Below are positions 53,483 through 62,298 of a stretch of DNA of 64,000 nucleotides, piece after piece. The notes below the pieces were generated by a model, which was not told the origin of the DNA, did not search any database, and saw only the letters and a program-made list of their open reading frames with translations. Within the stretch, counting starts at the first letter, position 1. Every line of letters starts with the position of its first letter. The position numbers and the translations under genes were made by a program. This DNA is from Actinomycetota bacterium (GTDB lineage Bacteria > Actinomycetota > Acidimicrobiia > Acidimicrobiales > MedAcidi-G1): positions 1-64,000 of the forward strand of contig JACNLA010000032.1 of assembly GCA_014381745.1 (NCBI GenBank). The letters are read 5' to 3'.

Positions 53483-56032
53483 TCAGAGGCGCCGGATGGT
53501 GGCAAGCGCGACCACCGCCCGCCCCTCTTCACGCGATGCGGCGAGGTCAACCCGGCCTTCCAGCACCCACTCGTTGAAGCCGTCGGGGTCTGCGATGGTC
53601 TGTGTGACAGCCCAGCCATCGTTGCCGGAATCGTCAAGCACGAAGAACTCGCCACCCCTTGCGTGGCTGTCTGTCGGCATCACCGGGTGGTCGTCCCAGT
53701 AGGGGCCGATCGCCTCCCTTATGGCATCAGGAGTCCAGGAGGCATCACCCGCTGAGGGCACCTCGGCAAGGTTCTCGGTGGCCTCGCCGCTGCGTCGGGA
53801 CAGCAGCTGCACCCACCGGAAGACCTCGTTGCGGACCATCACGCGAAAGGCCCTCACCGACGTGGTCACGTCGGGGCGTTCGGGTTCGGCGCCCTCAACC
53901 GGAGCGGTGTCATCGGGGTCGGGGTTGCGCAGCTTCTCCCACTCGTCGATGAGGCTGGAGTCGACCTGGCGCACGGTTTCTCCCAGCCAGGCCTCCAGAT
54001 CCCTCAGGGCCTCGGTCTTCTCCTCGTCTGGAACGTTCTGGACGACCGCCTTGTAGGCCTGGGTCAGGTAGCGCAGCACGACCCCCTCGGAGCGCTTGAG
54101 CCCGTGGTGCTCCACGTACTGCCTGAAGTTGAAACCCAGCTCGTACATCTCGCGGGCGATCGACTTGGGCTGGACGTTCTCGTCGCCGACCCACGGGTGG
54201 TGGCTGCGGAACACGTCGAACGTGCCGTAGAGGAACTCGGCCAGGGGGCGGGGAGGCCTCACCTCGTTGAGGCGCTCCATGCGCTCCTCGTACTCGACGC
54301 CCTCCATCTTGAGCCGGTTCACCAGCTCCGTCTTGAGCCGATTCACCTGAGCGGCCAGGATCACCCCGGGGTTCTCGAGCACCGACTCGACCACGGAAAG
54401 GACATCCAGGGCGTGCTGTTCGGGTGACGAGTCGGGCCCGTCGTCCCCAAGTTCGGGGATCACCTCGAGGGCGAACAGTGAGAGCGGCTGGTGGAGGGCG
54501 AAGTCATCCTGAAGGTCAACGCCGATGCGGACCAGTCGGCCCTCATCGTCAGGTTCATCCAGTTCCTCGACGATGCCGGCATCCCGCAGCGAGCGGTATA
54601 CGCCGATCGCCCGGCGTATGTGCTGGCGTTGACGCTTGCGCGGTTCGTGATTGTCGGTGAGCAGCCGTCGCAGGTCGGCGCCACCGTTGCCGGGCCGTGA
54701 CAGCACGTTTAGGACCATCTGGTGGGTCACGTCGAAGCTGGAGTCGAGGGGCTCCGGGTCGCCCGTCAGCATCTTCTGGAAGGTCTCCTCATTCCAGTGC
54801 GCGTAGCCGCGTTCCGGTGGCTTTTTCTTTACCAACTTCTTCTTGCGGGACGGGTCGGCCGCCACCTTGGCTTCGGCTCGGCGGTTCTCGATCCAGTGGA
54901 TGGGTGCCTGGGCCCAGACGTGCCCTTCGTCGTCAAAACCACGGCGTCCCGCCCGCCCGGCGACCTGAGCGAACTCACGGTTTGAGAGCAGACGGGTGGT
55001 GGAGCCGTCGTACTTGCACAGCTGGGTGAACAGGACCGTCCGGATCGGCACGTTCACTCCGACGCCGAGCGTGTCGGTTCCACAGATCAGCTTCAGCAAG
55101 CCTGCCTGGGCCAACTTCTCGATGAGCAGCCTGTAGCGGGGGAGCAGGCCGGCATGGTGCAGGCCTATCCCGTGGCCGATGAAACGACGCAGGTCCTTGC
55201 CGATTGGCGTGTCGAAGCGAAATCCGCCCACTGCCTCACGGATCTGGACCTTTTCCTCCTTGGTTACAACGTCCAGACTGCACAGGTCCTGGGCCTTGTC
55301 GGTGGCGGCCTTCTGTGTGAAGTGCACGATGTAGATCGGTGCCCGGTCCGAGTCCACCAACTCGGTGATGGACTCGTGCAGGGGGGTCTCCCGGTACTCG
55401 AACGTGAGGGGTACCGGTCGTTGTGAGCCGGCGACGGTAACCGTGGGTCTGCCGGTTCGTTCTGACAGGTCCGTCTCGAACCGGGTGGTGGGTCCCAGGG
55501 TCGCTGACATGAGCAGGAACTGCGTGTCGGTCAACTCCAGCAGGGGGACCTGCCATGCCCAGCCACGTTGCGGGTCGGCGTAGTAGTGGAACTCGTCGGC
55601 GACGACGAGGCCGACATCGCACGACGGGCCTTCTCGCAGCGCCCTGTGGGCCAGGATCTCGGCGGTGCAGGCGATGATCGGCGCCCCCGGGTTGACCGAG
55701 GCGTCGCCGGTGACCATTCCGACGTTATCTGAGCCGAAGTCGCGGGCCAGAGCGAAGAACTTCTCGCTCACGAGGGCCTTGATGGGTGCCGTGTAGACGC
55801 TGCGTTCACCCCGTGCCAGGGCAGCTGCGTGGGCTGCGGTTGCCACCAGCGACTTCCCCGAGCCGGTGGGGGTGGCCAGGATTACGTGGTTTCCGGCCAG
55901 CAACTCCAGGATCGCCTCTTCCTGGGCCGGGTACAGCTCAAGCCCTGCCTCGGTGGTCCATGCCACGAACCCCTCCAGCAACTCGTCGGGGTCAGGGCCC
56001 CCAGGCAACCGATCAAGAAGACTGGCGCTCAT
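53483..56032 (-). CDS. DEAD/DEAH-box helicase with C-terminal DUF3516-type region
   Basis: 849-residue superfamily II (Ski2-like) helicase. Walker A ATPTGSGKS near 56, motif Ia TAPIKAL, Walker B VADEFHYY near 145, SAT in LLMSATLG, and motif VI VAGRAGRRGFD. The long C-terminal part (about 470-849) matches the DUF3516-type actinobacterial helicases. It probably unwinds structured RNA. ATG 56032 is the start; a longer in-frame extension lies antisense to tag and was rejected. Overlaps tag by 4 bp. Confidence 0.88.
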   Translation of the reverse strand: MSASLLDRLPGGPDPDELLEGFVAWTTEAGLELYPAQEEAILELLAGNHVILATPTGSGKSLVATAAHAAALARGERSVYTAPIKALVSEKFFALARDFGSDNVGMVTGDASVNPGAPIIACTAEILAHRALREGPSCDVGLVVADEFHYYADPQRGWAWQVPLLELTDTQFLLMSATLGPTTRFETDLSERTGRPTVTVAGSQRPVPLTFEYRETPLHESITELVDSDRAPIYIVHFTQKAATDKAQDLCSLDVVTKEEKVQIREAVGGFRFDTPIGKDLRRFIGHGIGLHHAGLLPRYRLLIEKLAQAGLLKLICGTDTLGVGVNVPIRTVLFTQLCKYDGSTTRLLSNREFAQVAGRAGRRGFDDEGHVWAQAPIHWIENRRAEAKVAADPSRKKKLVKKKPPERGYAHWNEETFQKMLTGDPEPLDSSFDVTHQMVLNVLSRPGNGGADLRRLLTDNHEPRKRQRQHIRRAIGVYRSLRDAGIVEELDEPDDEGRLVRIGVDLQDDFALHQPLSLFALEVIPELGDDGPDSSPEQHALDVLSVVESVLENPGVILAAQVNRLKTELVNRLKMEGVEYEERMERLNEVRPPRPLAEFLYGTFDVFRSHHPWVGDENVQPKSIAREMYELGFNFRQYVEHHGLKRSEGVVLRYLTQAYKAVVQNVPDEEKTEALRDLEAWLGETVRQVDSSLIDEWEKLRNPDPDDTAPVEGAEPERPDVTTSVRAFRVMVRNEVFRWVQLLSRRSGEATENLAEVPSAGDASWTPDAIREAIGPYWDDHPVMPTDSHARGGEFFVLDDSGNDGWAVTQTIADPDGFNEWVLEGRVDLAASREEGRAVVALATIRRL

Positions 56033-56646
56033 GAGGTTGGGCGGGTGAGGGCGGCGCGCTCGGTCTCCACGACGGCGTGGAAGGCACACCCGGGCAGGTG
56101 GTCGTTGACCATGCCCATTGCCTGCATGAAGGCATACGCGGTGGTGGGTCCCACGAACGACCACCCCCTTTTCTTGAGGTCCCTGCTGAGGGCCGTGGAT
56201 TCGGACGTGGTGGCCGGGATCGGGTCGTTGGCCCCCCGACCGTCGTCGGTCGGCTCCCACGACCAGACGTAGGCGGCCAGGGAGCCGAACTCGTCGGCCA
56301 CCTCAAGGGCCCTTGCGGCGTTGTTGATAGTGGACTGGATCTTGCCGCGGTGGCGCACGATGCCGGCGTCACCCAGCAGTCGCTCCACGTCGCTATCGCC
56401 GAACCCGGCCACGATCGCCGGGTCGAACCCGGCGAACCCGGCCCGGAACGCCTCGCGTTTGCGCAGGATTGTCAGCCATGACAGCCCCGCCTGGAATCCC
56501 TCCAGACAGATTTTTTCGAACAGGCGGGTGTCGTCGGTCGTGGGCCGACCCCACTCGTCGTCGTGGTAGGCGAGGTAGTCGGCGTGCCCACCGGGCCACC
56601 AGCAGCGCACGACACCGTCAGCACCGGCTACGAGGTTCTCGGTCAT
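56029..56646 (-). CDS. tag: DNA-3-methyladenine glycosylase I
   Basis: 205 residues, colinear with E. coli Tag: RCWWPG, YHDDEWGRPT, FEKICLEGFQAGLSWLTILRKRE and RHRGKIQS. The zinc ligands Cys, His, His, Cys (RCWW, YHDD, VNDHLPGC) are all present. It excises 3-methyladenine from alkylated DNA. Start ATG 56646. Its stop overlaps the helicase start, so repair enzyme and helicase are co-translated. Confidence 0.95.
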   Translation of the reverse strand: MTENLVAGADGVVRCWWPGGHADYLAYHDDEWGRPTTDDTRLFEKICLEGFQAGLSWLTILRKREAFRAGFAGFDPAIVAGFGDSDVERLLGDAGIVRHRGKIQSTINNAARALEVADEFGSLAAYVWSWEPTDDGRGANDPIPATTSESTALSRDLKKRGWSFVGPTTAYAFMQAMGMVNDHLPGCAFHAVVETERAALTRPTS

Positions 56647-56730
56647 CTGGGTGTTCGTCCGCTTCTGTGTTCCACTGGGACCGACGTTACGCTCCGGCGA
56701 CCCTTCACCCGACCCGACAGAGGTTTGACG

Positions 56731-57033
56731 ATGATCGTGATTGCAGGAACCATCAACATCGACCCGGCCAGCAGCGACGATGCCGTGGCTGCGATCGTGC
56801 CGATGATGACCGCGACGCATGCCGAGGAGGGTTGCATCGACTACGTGCTCAGCATTGACCCGGTGCAGGCGGGCCTTATCCGGATCTTTGAGAAGTGGGA
56901 CAGCGACGAGGCGCTCAGCGCCCACATGGGGTCTGCGCACATGGCCGAGTTTCAGGGGGCGATGGCCGGCTTCGGTGTGACCGGTATGTCCGTGGAGCGC
57001 TTCGACGGCGCCACTGTCTCCAAGCTGATCTGA
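56731..57033 (+). CDS. Antibiotic biosynthesis monooxygenase (ABM) domain protein
   Basis: 100-residue ferredoxin-like dimeric barrel protein (MIVIAGTINIDP; EEGCIDYVLSIDPVQAGLIRIFEKWDSDEALSAHM). The family includes small quinone-forming or haem-degrading monooxygenases and many of unknown role. AGAGG 9 bases before ATG 56731 is a fair ribosome-binding site. Convergent with the toxin gene, with both stop codons inside one palindrome. Confidence 0.85.
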   Translation: MIVIAGTINIDPASSDDAVAAIVPMMTATHAEEGCIDYVLSIDPVQAGLIRIFEKWDSDEALSAHMGSAHMAEFQGAMAGFGVTGMSVERFDGATVSKLI

Positions 57034-57047
57034 GAGGATCCTCTCAG
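57030..57047. terminator. 18-bp perfect palindrome holding both convergent stop codons
   Basis: CTGAGAGGATCCTCTCAG. The TGA of the ABM gene (57031-57033) and the TGA of mazF on the other strand (57044-57046) sit symmetrically in it. It may act as a weak bidirectional hairpin. Confidence 0.35.
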
Positions 57048-57352
57048 CAGCCCATTGCGGCTTCGAGGGTCCAGCAGGCCTGCTTCATCCGGGCAGCCGA
57101 CAGGGATGTCACACGTCGTCTGAAGGCGTCCCGTGCGACCGTGTGGATGTTGTCGAAGTTGACGACGCAGTCGGTGGGAATGCCGTCGATGTCGGTGCGA
57201 AGGGGGAGTTCGGAGACCAGGCCCCGCCTCGTTCTGGTGATAAGCGCAACGACCACGTGACCGATCCGGTCGGCGACCGGGTCGCGTGTGAGCACCAGGA
57301 CGGGACGGTCACCGCCCGGCGTTGCGGTGAACCAGACCTCACCCCGCTGCAT
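57044..57352 (-). CDS. mazF: MazF/PemK-family toxin (endoribonuclease)
   Basis: 102-residue PemK-fold toxin: MQRGEVWF at the start, GGDRPVLVLTRD with the catalytic-type Arg, VALITRTRRG with the Thr of the active site, and VVNFDNIHTV. It is expected to cleave single-stranded mRNA. ATG 57352 lies inside the 3' end of the antitoxin gene (14-bp overlap), the normal antitoxin-first order. Confidence 0.88.
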   Translation of the reverse strand: MQRGEVWFTATPGGDRPVLVLTRDPVADRIGHVVVALITRTRRGLVSELPLRTDIDGIPTDCVVNFDNIHTVARDAFRRRVTSLSAARMKQACWTLEAAMGC

Positions 57353-57590
57353 CGTGCCAGTCCGACCAGTCCTCGGTCGGTCCGAGGTCCGCAATATCGG
57401 AGAGCTGAAGATCGTTCTCGTCCAGCGGGTGTTCCTCCCAGATTTCCGAGTCCCGCTCGCCGGTCAGGGTTACGAGGTGGTGGCGCAGGGCATCGCGGAC
57501 CAGGTCGGATCTTGAAACACCGAGGTAGTGGGACCAGGTGTCGATCTCGTCTGATACCTCGTCGTCCAGCCTGACGCTCAGGAGTGTCAT
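57339..57590 (-). CDS. Ribbon-helix-helix antitoxin of the MazF-type toxin
   Basis: 83 residues. The N-terminal RHH DNA-binding motif (LLSVRLDDEVSDEIDTWSHYLG, SRSDLVRDAL) is followed by an acidic tail (WEEHPLDENDLQLSDIADLG) suited to wrap the basic toxin. It should neutralise the toxin and repress its own promoter. ATG 57590 lies in the left arm of a perfect inverted repeat and no Shine-Dalgarno site precedes it. Confidence 0.85.
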   Translation of the reverse strand: MTLLSVRLDDEVSDEIDTWSHYLGVSRSDLVRDALRHHLVTLTGERDSEIWEEHPLDENDLQLSDIADLGPTEDWSDWHDAAG

Positions 57591-57615
57591 ACAGTAAATA
57601 TTATCATGTATGACA
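57585..57615 (-). promoter_or_regulatory. Autoregulatory operator over the antitoxin start
   Basis: TGTCATACA, 13-nt A/T-rich spacer, TGTATGACA: perfect 9-bp arms at 57585-57593 and 57607-57615. The spacer contains the -10 box TAATAT (minus strand, 57598-57603), 7 nt before the ATG. Binding of the antitoxin here would block both transcription and the start of a leaderless message. Confidence 0.65.
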
Positions 57616-57627
57616 GAGAAGCGGAAC

Positions 57628-58659
57628 CTACGAAACTGCACCCACGGGGAGGCCCTCGACCATCTGGTCCAGGTACTCGGACAGTCCCCAGCCCACGTGG
57701 CCGTCGCAGGTGAACCGGGTGAGGCCCTCGGTGATACGGGTCAGCAACTCGTCGCCGTCGGGGGTGGTGCGGCGGTTTCGTAGCGGGATCAGAGAGGCCA
57801 CGTCACCGACCACCTCGTAGGTGCGCTCGTCGGTCGTGACCGTGGCGATCAGCCCGGTCTGATACCAGTTGTCGTCCCAGTTGGTGTCGATCGTGACATC
57901 GGTGATCTCGTGGTACCTGTCGCCGTGCAGCACCATGCCGCCGGGTCGGGCGGCAGCGCCGTCACGGCTGATGAGCGAAATGACCATGGCGAAGTCCTCG
58001 TCAAACACAAGCGGCAGCCAGCGGTACCAGGCAAGGGCCTGCCAGTAGCGGGCTCCCCAGGACTTGTCCCGTAGGCCCAGACCCTTGACCTCGAAGCGCT
58101 CATCGTTGATCTGAATGAAGCCGGTAGCCGCCATGTGCTGTTCGTAGTGGGCCTTGGCAAAGGACTGCGTTGCCTCCTGTGACGGTTCTTCGCCGGTCAC
58201 GGCGTCGACCGGCTTGCCGCCAAGCATCGGTGAGATTCCGCGGTAGGCGAGGTCGATGCTGCAGTCCACGATCGGGTTTGTCGAAAAGGCCAACTTCGGT
58301 TCGGCCATCTCGGCGGGGTTCTCAAGAAGACATACGGGCCCCTCGTAGCGCACCCGCAGGCGGTTGAACGGCTCCTCCACATCGAAGCGCATGCCGGCGG
58401 CGTCAAATACCTCGTTGGTCTCTATCCGTGGTCGCTTGAACATGAACCCCACCCGGCCGTCGGGTAGGTACACGCAGCACGACATCTCTGCGTAGCCCTC
58501 GTTCACCCGGTTGCCCAGGCGGAACCAGCCGCCGACGCCCGTCAGGTGGTCGACCACGTTGAAATACATCGACTCGTTGTAGTTGGAGACCGGGTCGGGC
58601 TCGTGGTTGTACTCGTCGCCGGGTTCTAGGACCAGACGGATTCCGGACTCCTCAGCCAT
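57628..58659 (-). CDS. Uncharacterised protein, DUF7064/7065-like (lipocalin/CrtC-like fold suspected)
   Basis: 343 residues, no signal peptide or membrane segment. Rich in Trp/Tyr/Asn and beta-prone stretches (YNESMYFNVVDHLTGVGGWFRLGNRVNEGYAE; LGLRDKSWGARYWQALAWYRWLPLVF). This resembles two-domain lipocalin-like proteins of the hydroxyneurosporene-hydratase/Svf1 type found next to lipid-metabolism genes. Function not known. ATG 58659 is divergent from the acyl-CoA ligase gene (63-bp gap). Confidence 0.6.
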   Translation of the reverse strand: MAEESGIRLVLEPGDEYNHEPDPVSNYNESMYFNVVDHLTGVGGWFRLGNRVNEGYAEMSCCVYLPDGRVGFMFKRPRIETNEVFDAAGMRFDVEEPFNRLRVRYEGPVCLLENPAEMAEPKLAFSTNPIVDCSIDLAYRGISPMLGGKPVDAVTGEEPSQEATQSFAKAHYEQHMAATGFIQINDERFEVKGLGLRDKSWGARYWQALAWYRWLPLVFDEDFAMVISLISRDGAAARPGGMVLHGDRYHEITDVTIDTNWDDNWYQTGLIATVTTDERTYEVVGDVASLIPLRNRRTTPDGDELLTRITEGLTRFTCDGHVGWGLSEYLDQMVEGLPVGAVS

Positions 58660-58708
58660 GTGGCCGAGTGTGGCAGCCCCGGCCCGTGACTGCACAATCA
58701 GTCGGGTG

Positions 58709-58714
58709 TAGGTT
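58709..58714 (+). promoter_or_regulatory. Putative leaderless -10 box (TAGGTT)
   Basis: Ends 8 nt before ATG 58723, with no Shine-Dalgarno sequence. Confidence 0.35.
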
Positions 58715-58722
58715 CGACTGCC

Positions 58723-60282
58723 ATGGACATTCGAGAACTCACATGTATTGCTGACATCATCCTTACCGGAGCGGCCGAGAAGCCCGACGACGACATGATC
58801 GTCTACGGCGACGAACACATCAGCTGGTCCCAGATGAAGGACCGATCAGGGCAGGTGGCCAACGCCCTGCGAGCCGAGGGTGTCGGGTCCGGGGACCGCA
58901 TCGCCTACATCGACAAGAACGGGCCCGAGTACTTCGAGTTGGCGTTCGGCTGCGGCTTCATCAACGCCGTGACCGTGGCCGTCAACTGGCGCCTGGCTCC
59001 ACCCGAGATGGCCTACATCGTCAACGACGCCGAGGCCGGTGTATTGGTCATCCACGAGGACCTGGCCGAGCACCTTGCTGCGTTCGAGGCCGACCTGGTG
59101 AGCGTGCGACGGATAGTCGTTATCGGATCCCACGAGACCCACATCTCATATGACGAGTGGCGCAACGCCCATTCGGCTGAGACAGACGTCCATGACCCCC
59201 AGCCCGACGACGTGTCGATGCAGCTCTACACCTCCGGAACCACGGGAATGCCCAAGGGCGCCCAACTGACCAACTCCAACTTCAACGCAGCGTTCAACAA
59301 CGTGGACTGGGAGATGGACGAGGATGCCAGGAGCATGGTCATGATGCCGTTGTTCCACATCGGCGGCAGCGGCTGGGCGTTCTTCGGTATGGGCAGCGGT
59401 GCCACCTCGATTCTGGTGCGCGAGTTCGACCCGGTGGCAGGCCTTCAGCTCATTGAATCGGAGCGCATTTCCCACGCCTTTTTCGTACCGGCCGTTCTGG
59501 CCTTCTTCTGCATGGTCCCGAGCGAGGGAGTCGACCTCTCCTCGATGCATACGATCGCCTACGGGGCCTCACCCATCACCGAGGACGTGCTCGTCAACTC
59601 CATGAAGATGTTCGGCTGCGAGTACTCGCAGGTGTACGGCCTCACCGAGACCACCGGGGTCGTCACCCAGCTCCTTCCCGAGGATCACGACCCGGGTGGC
59701 CCCCGACAGAACCTCCTGCGGTCTGCCGGCAAGCCGATTGCCGGTACCGAGATCCACATCATCGACCCCGACACCGGTGACCGCCTGCCCGATGGTGAGG
59801 TCGGCGAGGTCTGGATCCGGTCAGGGCAGATCATGTCCGGGTACTGGCAGATGCCCGAGGAGTCGGCAAAGGCCCTCCCCGGCGATGGCTGGTTCCGCTC
59901 CGGTGACGCCGCCTACATGGAGGACGGCTACCTGTTCATCTACGACCGGGTGAAGGACATGATTATTTCGGGGGGCGAGAACGTCTACCCGGCCGAGATA
60001 GAGAACGCCCTCATGGCACACGAGGGCGTCGCCGACATTGCGGTCATCGGGGTGCCCGACGAGAAGTGGGGCGAGGTCGGTAAGGCCCTCGTGATACCGG
60101 TCCCAGACAGCGGCGTTACCGACGGTGACATTTTGGCCTTCGCCCGGGAGCGGCTGGCCGGCTTCAAGTGCCCCAAGTCCGTCGACTTCGTCGAGGCGAT
60201 CCCAAGGAATCCGTCGGGCAAGATCCTCAAGCGCGAGCTGCGTGACCCCTTCTGGGAGGGCCACGAGCGTCAGGTCAACTGA
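58723..60282 (+). CDS. Acyl-CoA synthetase (AMP-forming fatty acid-CoA ligase)
   Basis: 519 residues of the ANL superfamily: P-loop LYTSGTTGMPKG near 167, YGLTETTG, the hinge region GDAAYMEDGYLFIYDRVKDMI, and the C-terminal Lys in NPSGKILKREL for adenylate formation. It activates a carboxylic acid to its CoA thioester, feeding the acyl-CoA enzymes nearby. Chain specificity not deducible. Confidence 0.92.
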   Translation: MDIRELTCIADIILTGAAEKPDDDMIVYGDEHISWSQMKDRSGQVANALRAEGVGSGDRIAYIDKNGPEYFELAFGCGFINAVTVAVNWRLAPPEMAYIVNDAEAGVLVIHEDLAEHLAAFEADLVSVRRIVVIGSHETHISYDEWRNAHSAETDVHDPQPDDVSMQLYTSGTTGMPKGAQLTNSNFNAAFNNVDWEMDEDARSMVMMPLFHIGGSGWAFFGMGSGATSILVREFDPVAGLQLIESERISHAFFVPAVLAFFCMVPSEGVDLSSMHTIAYGASPITEDVLVNSMKMFGCEYSQVYGLTETTGVVTQLLPEDHDPGGPRQNLLRSAGKPIAGTEIHIIDPDTGDRLPDGEVGEVWIRSGQIMSGYWQMPEESAKALPGDGWFRSGDAAYMEDGYLFIYDRVKDMIISGGENVYPAEIENALMAHEGVADIAVIGVPDEKWGEVGKALVIPVPDSGVTDGDILAFARERLAGFKCPKSVDFVEAIPRNPSGKILKRELRDPFWEGHERQVN

Positions 60283-60328
60283 GTTTGTTCCGGGGTCTCT
60301 GACTGCCGGGTCGACCGTGCAGGCTGGC

Positions 60329-60334
60329 TAGGGT
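60329..60334 (+). promoter_or_regulatory. Putative leaderless -10 box (TAGGGT)
   Basis: Ends 8 nt before ATG 60343, with no Shine-Dalgarno sequence. Confidence 0.35.
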
Positions 60335-60342
60335 CGCCGCCC

Positions 60343-61113
60343 ATGGACATACGAGTTGACGGCAAGGTAGCGATAGTCACGGGTGGCTCCAGAGGCATTG
60401 GGCGTTCAATCGCCGGCACCCTGGCTGCGGCTGGTGCGAGGGTCATGATCACCAGCCGCAAGGCAGACGCCTGTGAGGCGGCGGTGGCCGAGCTGACCGA
60501 GGAGACCGGTGGAGACCTGGCTTTTGAGGCTGGCAACGTCGGGTTGGCCGAGGATGCCGAGCGGGTTGTGGAAGCGAGCATTTCAACGTTCGGCGCAGTC
60601 GACATCCTGGTGAACAACGCAGCGACGAACCCGTACGCCGGTCCGGTCATAGATGCCGACATTCCCCGTTGGGAGAAGACCTTTCAGGTGAACGTCACGG
60701 CACCCCTTGTCTGGACACAGTTGTGCTGGAACTCCTGGATGAAGGAACACGGTGGCGACGTGATCAACATCTCGTCGGTAGGCGCCTTTGCCACCAGCCC
60801 GATCCTCGGCACCTACGACATCACAAAGCTGGCTCTTGTGCAGTTGACCCGTCAGCTGGCTGCTGAGATGGCGCCGGGTGTACGCGTCAACGCCGTCTGT
60901 CCGGGCCTCATCAAGACCGACTTCGCCAGGGCTCTCTGGGACGAGGGCCGTGGCGAGCAGGTGGCACAGGCGTATCCGCTGAAGCGCCTCGGTGAGCCCG
61001 AGGACATAGCCAACGCTGCCCTCTACCTCGCCTCTGAGGCCTCGGGTTGGATGACCGGCCAGGCCCTCGTTGTCGACGGCGGCGGCCTCATCGGTTTCAC
61101 GAAGGTCGGTTAG
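60343..61113 (+). CDS. SDR family oxidoreductase
   Basis: 256 residues: TGGSRGIGRSIAGTL near 13, NNAATNPYAGP, Ser in NISSVGAFA and Tyr/Lys in TYDITKLAL near 158-162, and the C-terminal GQALVVDGGGL. A classical NAD(P)-dependent dehydrogenase, perhaps acting on a 3-hydroxyacyl compound given the ligase upstream (60-bp gap). Convergent with the nitronate monooxygenase gene. Confidence 0.9.
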   Translation: MDIRVDGKVAIVTGGSRGIGRSIAGTLAAAGARVMITSRKADACEAAVAELTEETGGDLAFEAGNVGLAEDAERVVEASISTFGAVDILVNNAATNPYAGPVIDADIPRWEKTFQVNVTAPLVWTQLCWNSWMKEHGGDVINISSVGAFATSPILGTYDITKLALVQLTRQLAAEMAPGVRVNAVCPGLIKTDFARALWDEGRGEQVAQAYPLKRLGEPEDIANAALYLASEASGWMTGQALVVDGGGLIGFTKVG

Positions 61114-61138
61114 GCGCCGGTCCAGATACCCAGCCGGT

Positions 61139-62275
61139 TCAGACCTCCAGCTGGCGGGCGAGGCTCTCGGTTGCCTCGATGAACTCCTCGATGATGTCGA
61201 TTACCACCTGACCTGCCGGTCGTGACCTGTTCATGGTCCCGACAATCTGACCCACGAAGTAGGTGGCCAGCTTCTCGGCGCCTGACCCCTCTATGTGGGC
61301 GGCCCTGTTGATTCGCTGTTGGGCCTCGTTTGTGAGGATCGGCTGGAGGGGCATGCCCAGGGGGTCCGGGGTGTCCTCCCTGTCCCATTCGTCGCTCCAG
61401 GCGGTTCGCAGCATGCGGGCTGGTTTTCCGGTAAGTGAGCGTGACCGGAGCGTGTCGCTGGAACCGGCATCAAGCATCTTCTTCTTTACGGTGGGGTCGG
61501 TCTCGGCCTCCTCGGTGGTGAGCCAGACCGAGCCGCACCAGACGCCGGCCGCCCCGAGGGCCATGGCTGCTGCCATCTGCCGGCCTCGGCCGATGCCGCC
61601 GGCTCCCAGAACGGGAACCGGTGCGATGGCGTCCACGATCTCGGGAATCAGGACCATCGTTCCGATCTCGCCGGTGTGGCCACCCGCCTCGGCTCCCTGG
61701 GCGATGATGATGTCGGCCCCGGCGTTGACGTTCCGTTCGGCGTGAGCCCGGGTTCCAGCCAGGGCTGCAACCTTCATCCCGGCCTCGTGGCAGCGTTCGA
61801 TCATGTCCGGCGGTGGTGGGCCAAGGGCGTTGGCCATCAGCGAGGGCCTGTGGGCGAGGGCGATGTCGACCTGCCGAGCAGCCCGGTTTGCCGAAAAGGG
61901 TGCGTCCACGGAGCGGCCCGCCCATCCCTCGGGCAGGTCATCGAGGTTTTCGGCAACCCCGTACCTTTCCAGCAGGTCGGTAAGGAAGTCGCGGTGGCCG
62001 TCGGGGATGAGGGCGAACACGTCTTCCATGCTGAAGCCGCCGTCGCCGTCGCCTGCGTATCTGGCTGGCACGATCAGGTCGACACCGTAGGGAAGGTCAC
62101 CGATCTCCTCCTCGATCCAGGCCAGGTCCACTTCCAGGCCCTCGTCGCTGTGTCCGACTGCGCCGAGTACGCCCAGCCCGCCGGCCTTTGATACTGCGGC
62201 CACCACGTCGCGGCAGTGGCTGAACGCCATCAGGGGGAACTCGATGTCGAACATGTCGGTGATGGGCGTCTGCAC
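61139..62275 (-). CDS. Nitronate monooxygenase family protein
   Basis: 378-residue FMN TIM-barrel protein (TDMFDIEFPLMAFSHCRDVVAAVSKAGGLGVLGA; IIAQGAEAGGHTGEIGTMVLIPEIVD; VLGAGGIGRGRQMAAAMALGAAGVWCGS). The QGxEAGGH segment is the family's FMN/active-site signature. It may detoxify alkyl nitronates or act as an enoyl reductase-like flavoprotein. GTG 62275 follows GGAAGAGG; a long in-frame upstream extension is antisense to the thiolase gene and rejected. Confidence 0.88.
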   Translation of the reverse strand: MQTPITDMFDIEFPLMAFSHCRDVVAAVSKAGGLGVLGAVGHSDEGLEVDLAWIEEEIGDLPYGVDLIVPARYAGDGDGGFSMEDVFALIPDGHRDFLTDLLERYGVAENLDDLPEGWAGRSVDAPFSANRAARQVDIALAHRPSLMANALGPPPPDMIERCHEAGMKVAALAGTRAHAERNVNAGADIIIAQGAEAGGHTGEIGTMVLIPEIVDAIAPVPVLGAGGIGRGRQMAAAMALGAAGVWCGSVWLTTEEAETDPTVKKKMLDAGSSDTLRSRSLTGKPARMLRTAWSDEWDREDTPDPLGMPLQPILTNEAQQRINRAAHIEGSGAEKLATYFVGQIVGTMNRSRPAGQVVIDIIEEFIEATESLARQLEV

Positions 62276-62298
62276 TGGTCGACCTCTTCCGGGCTGTT

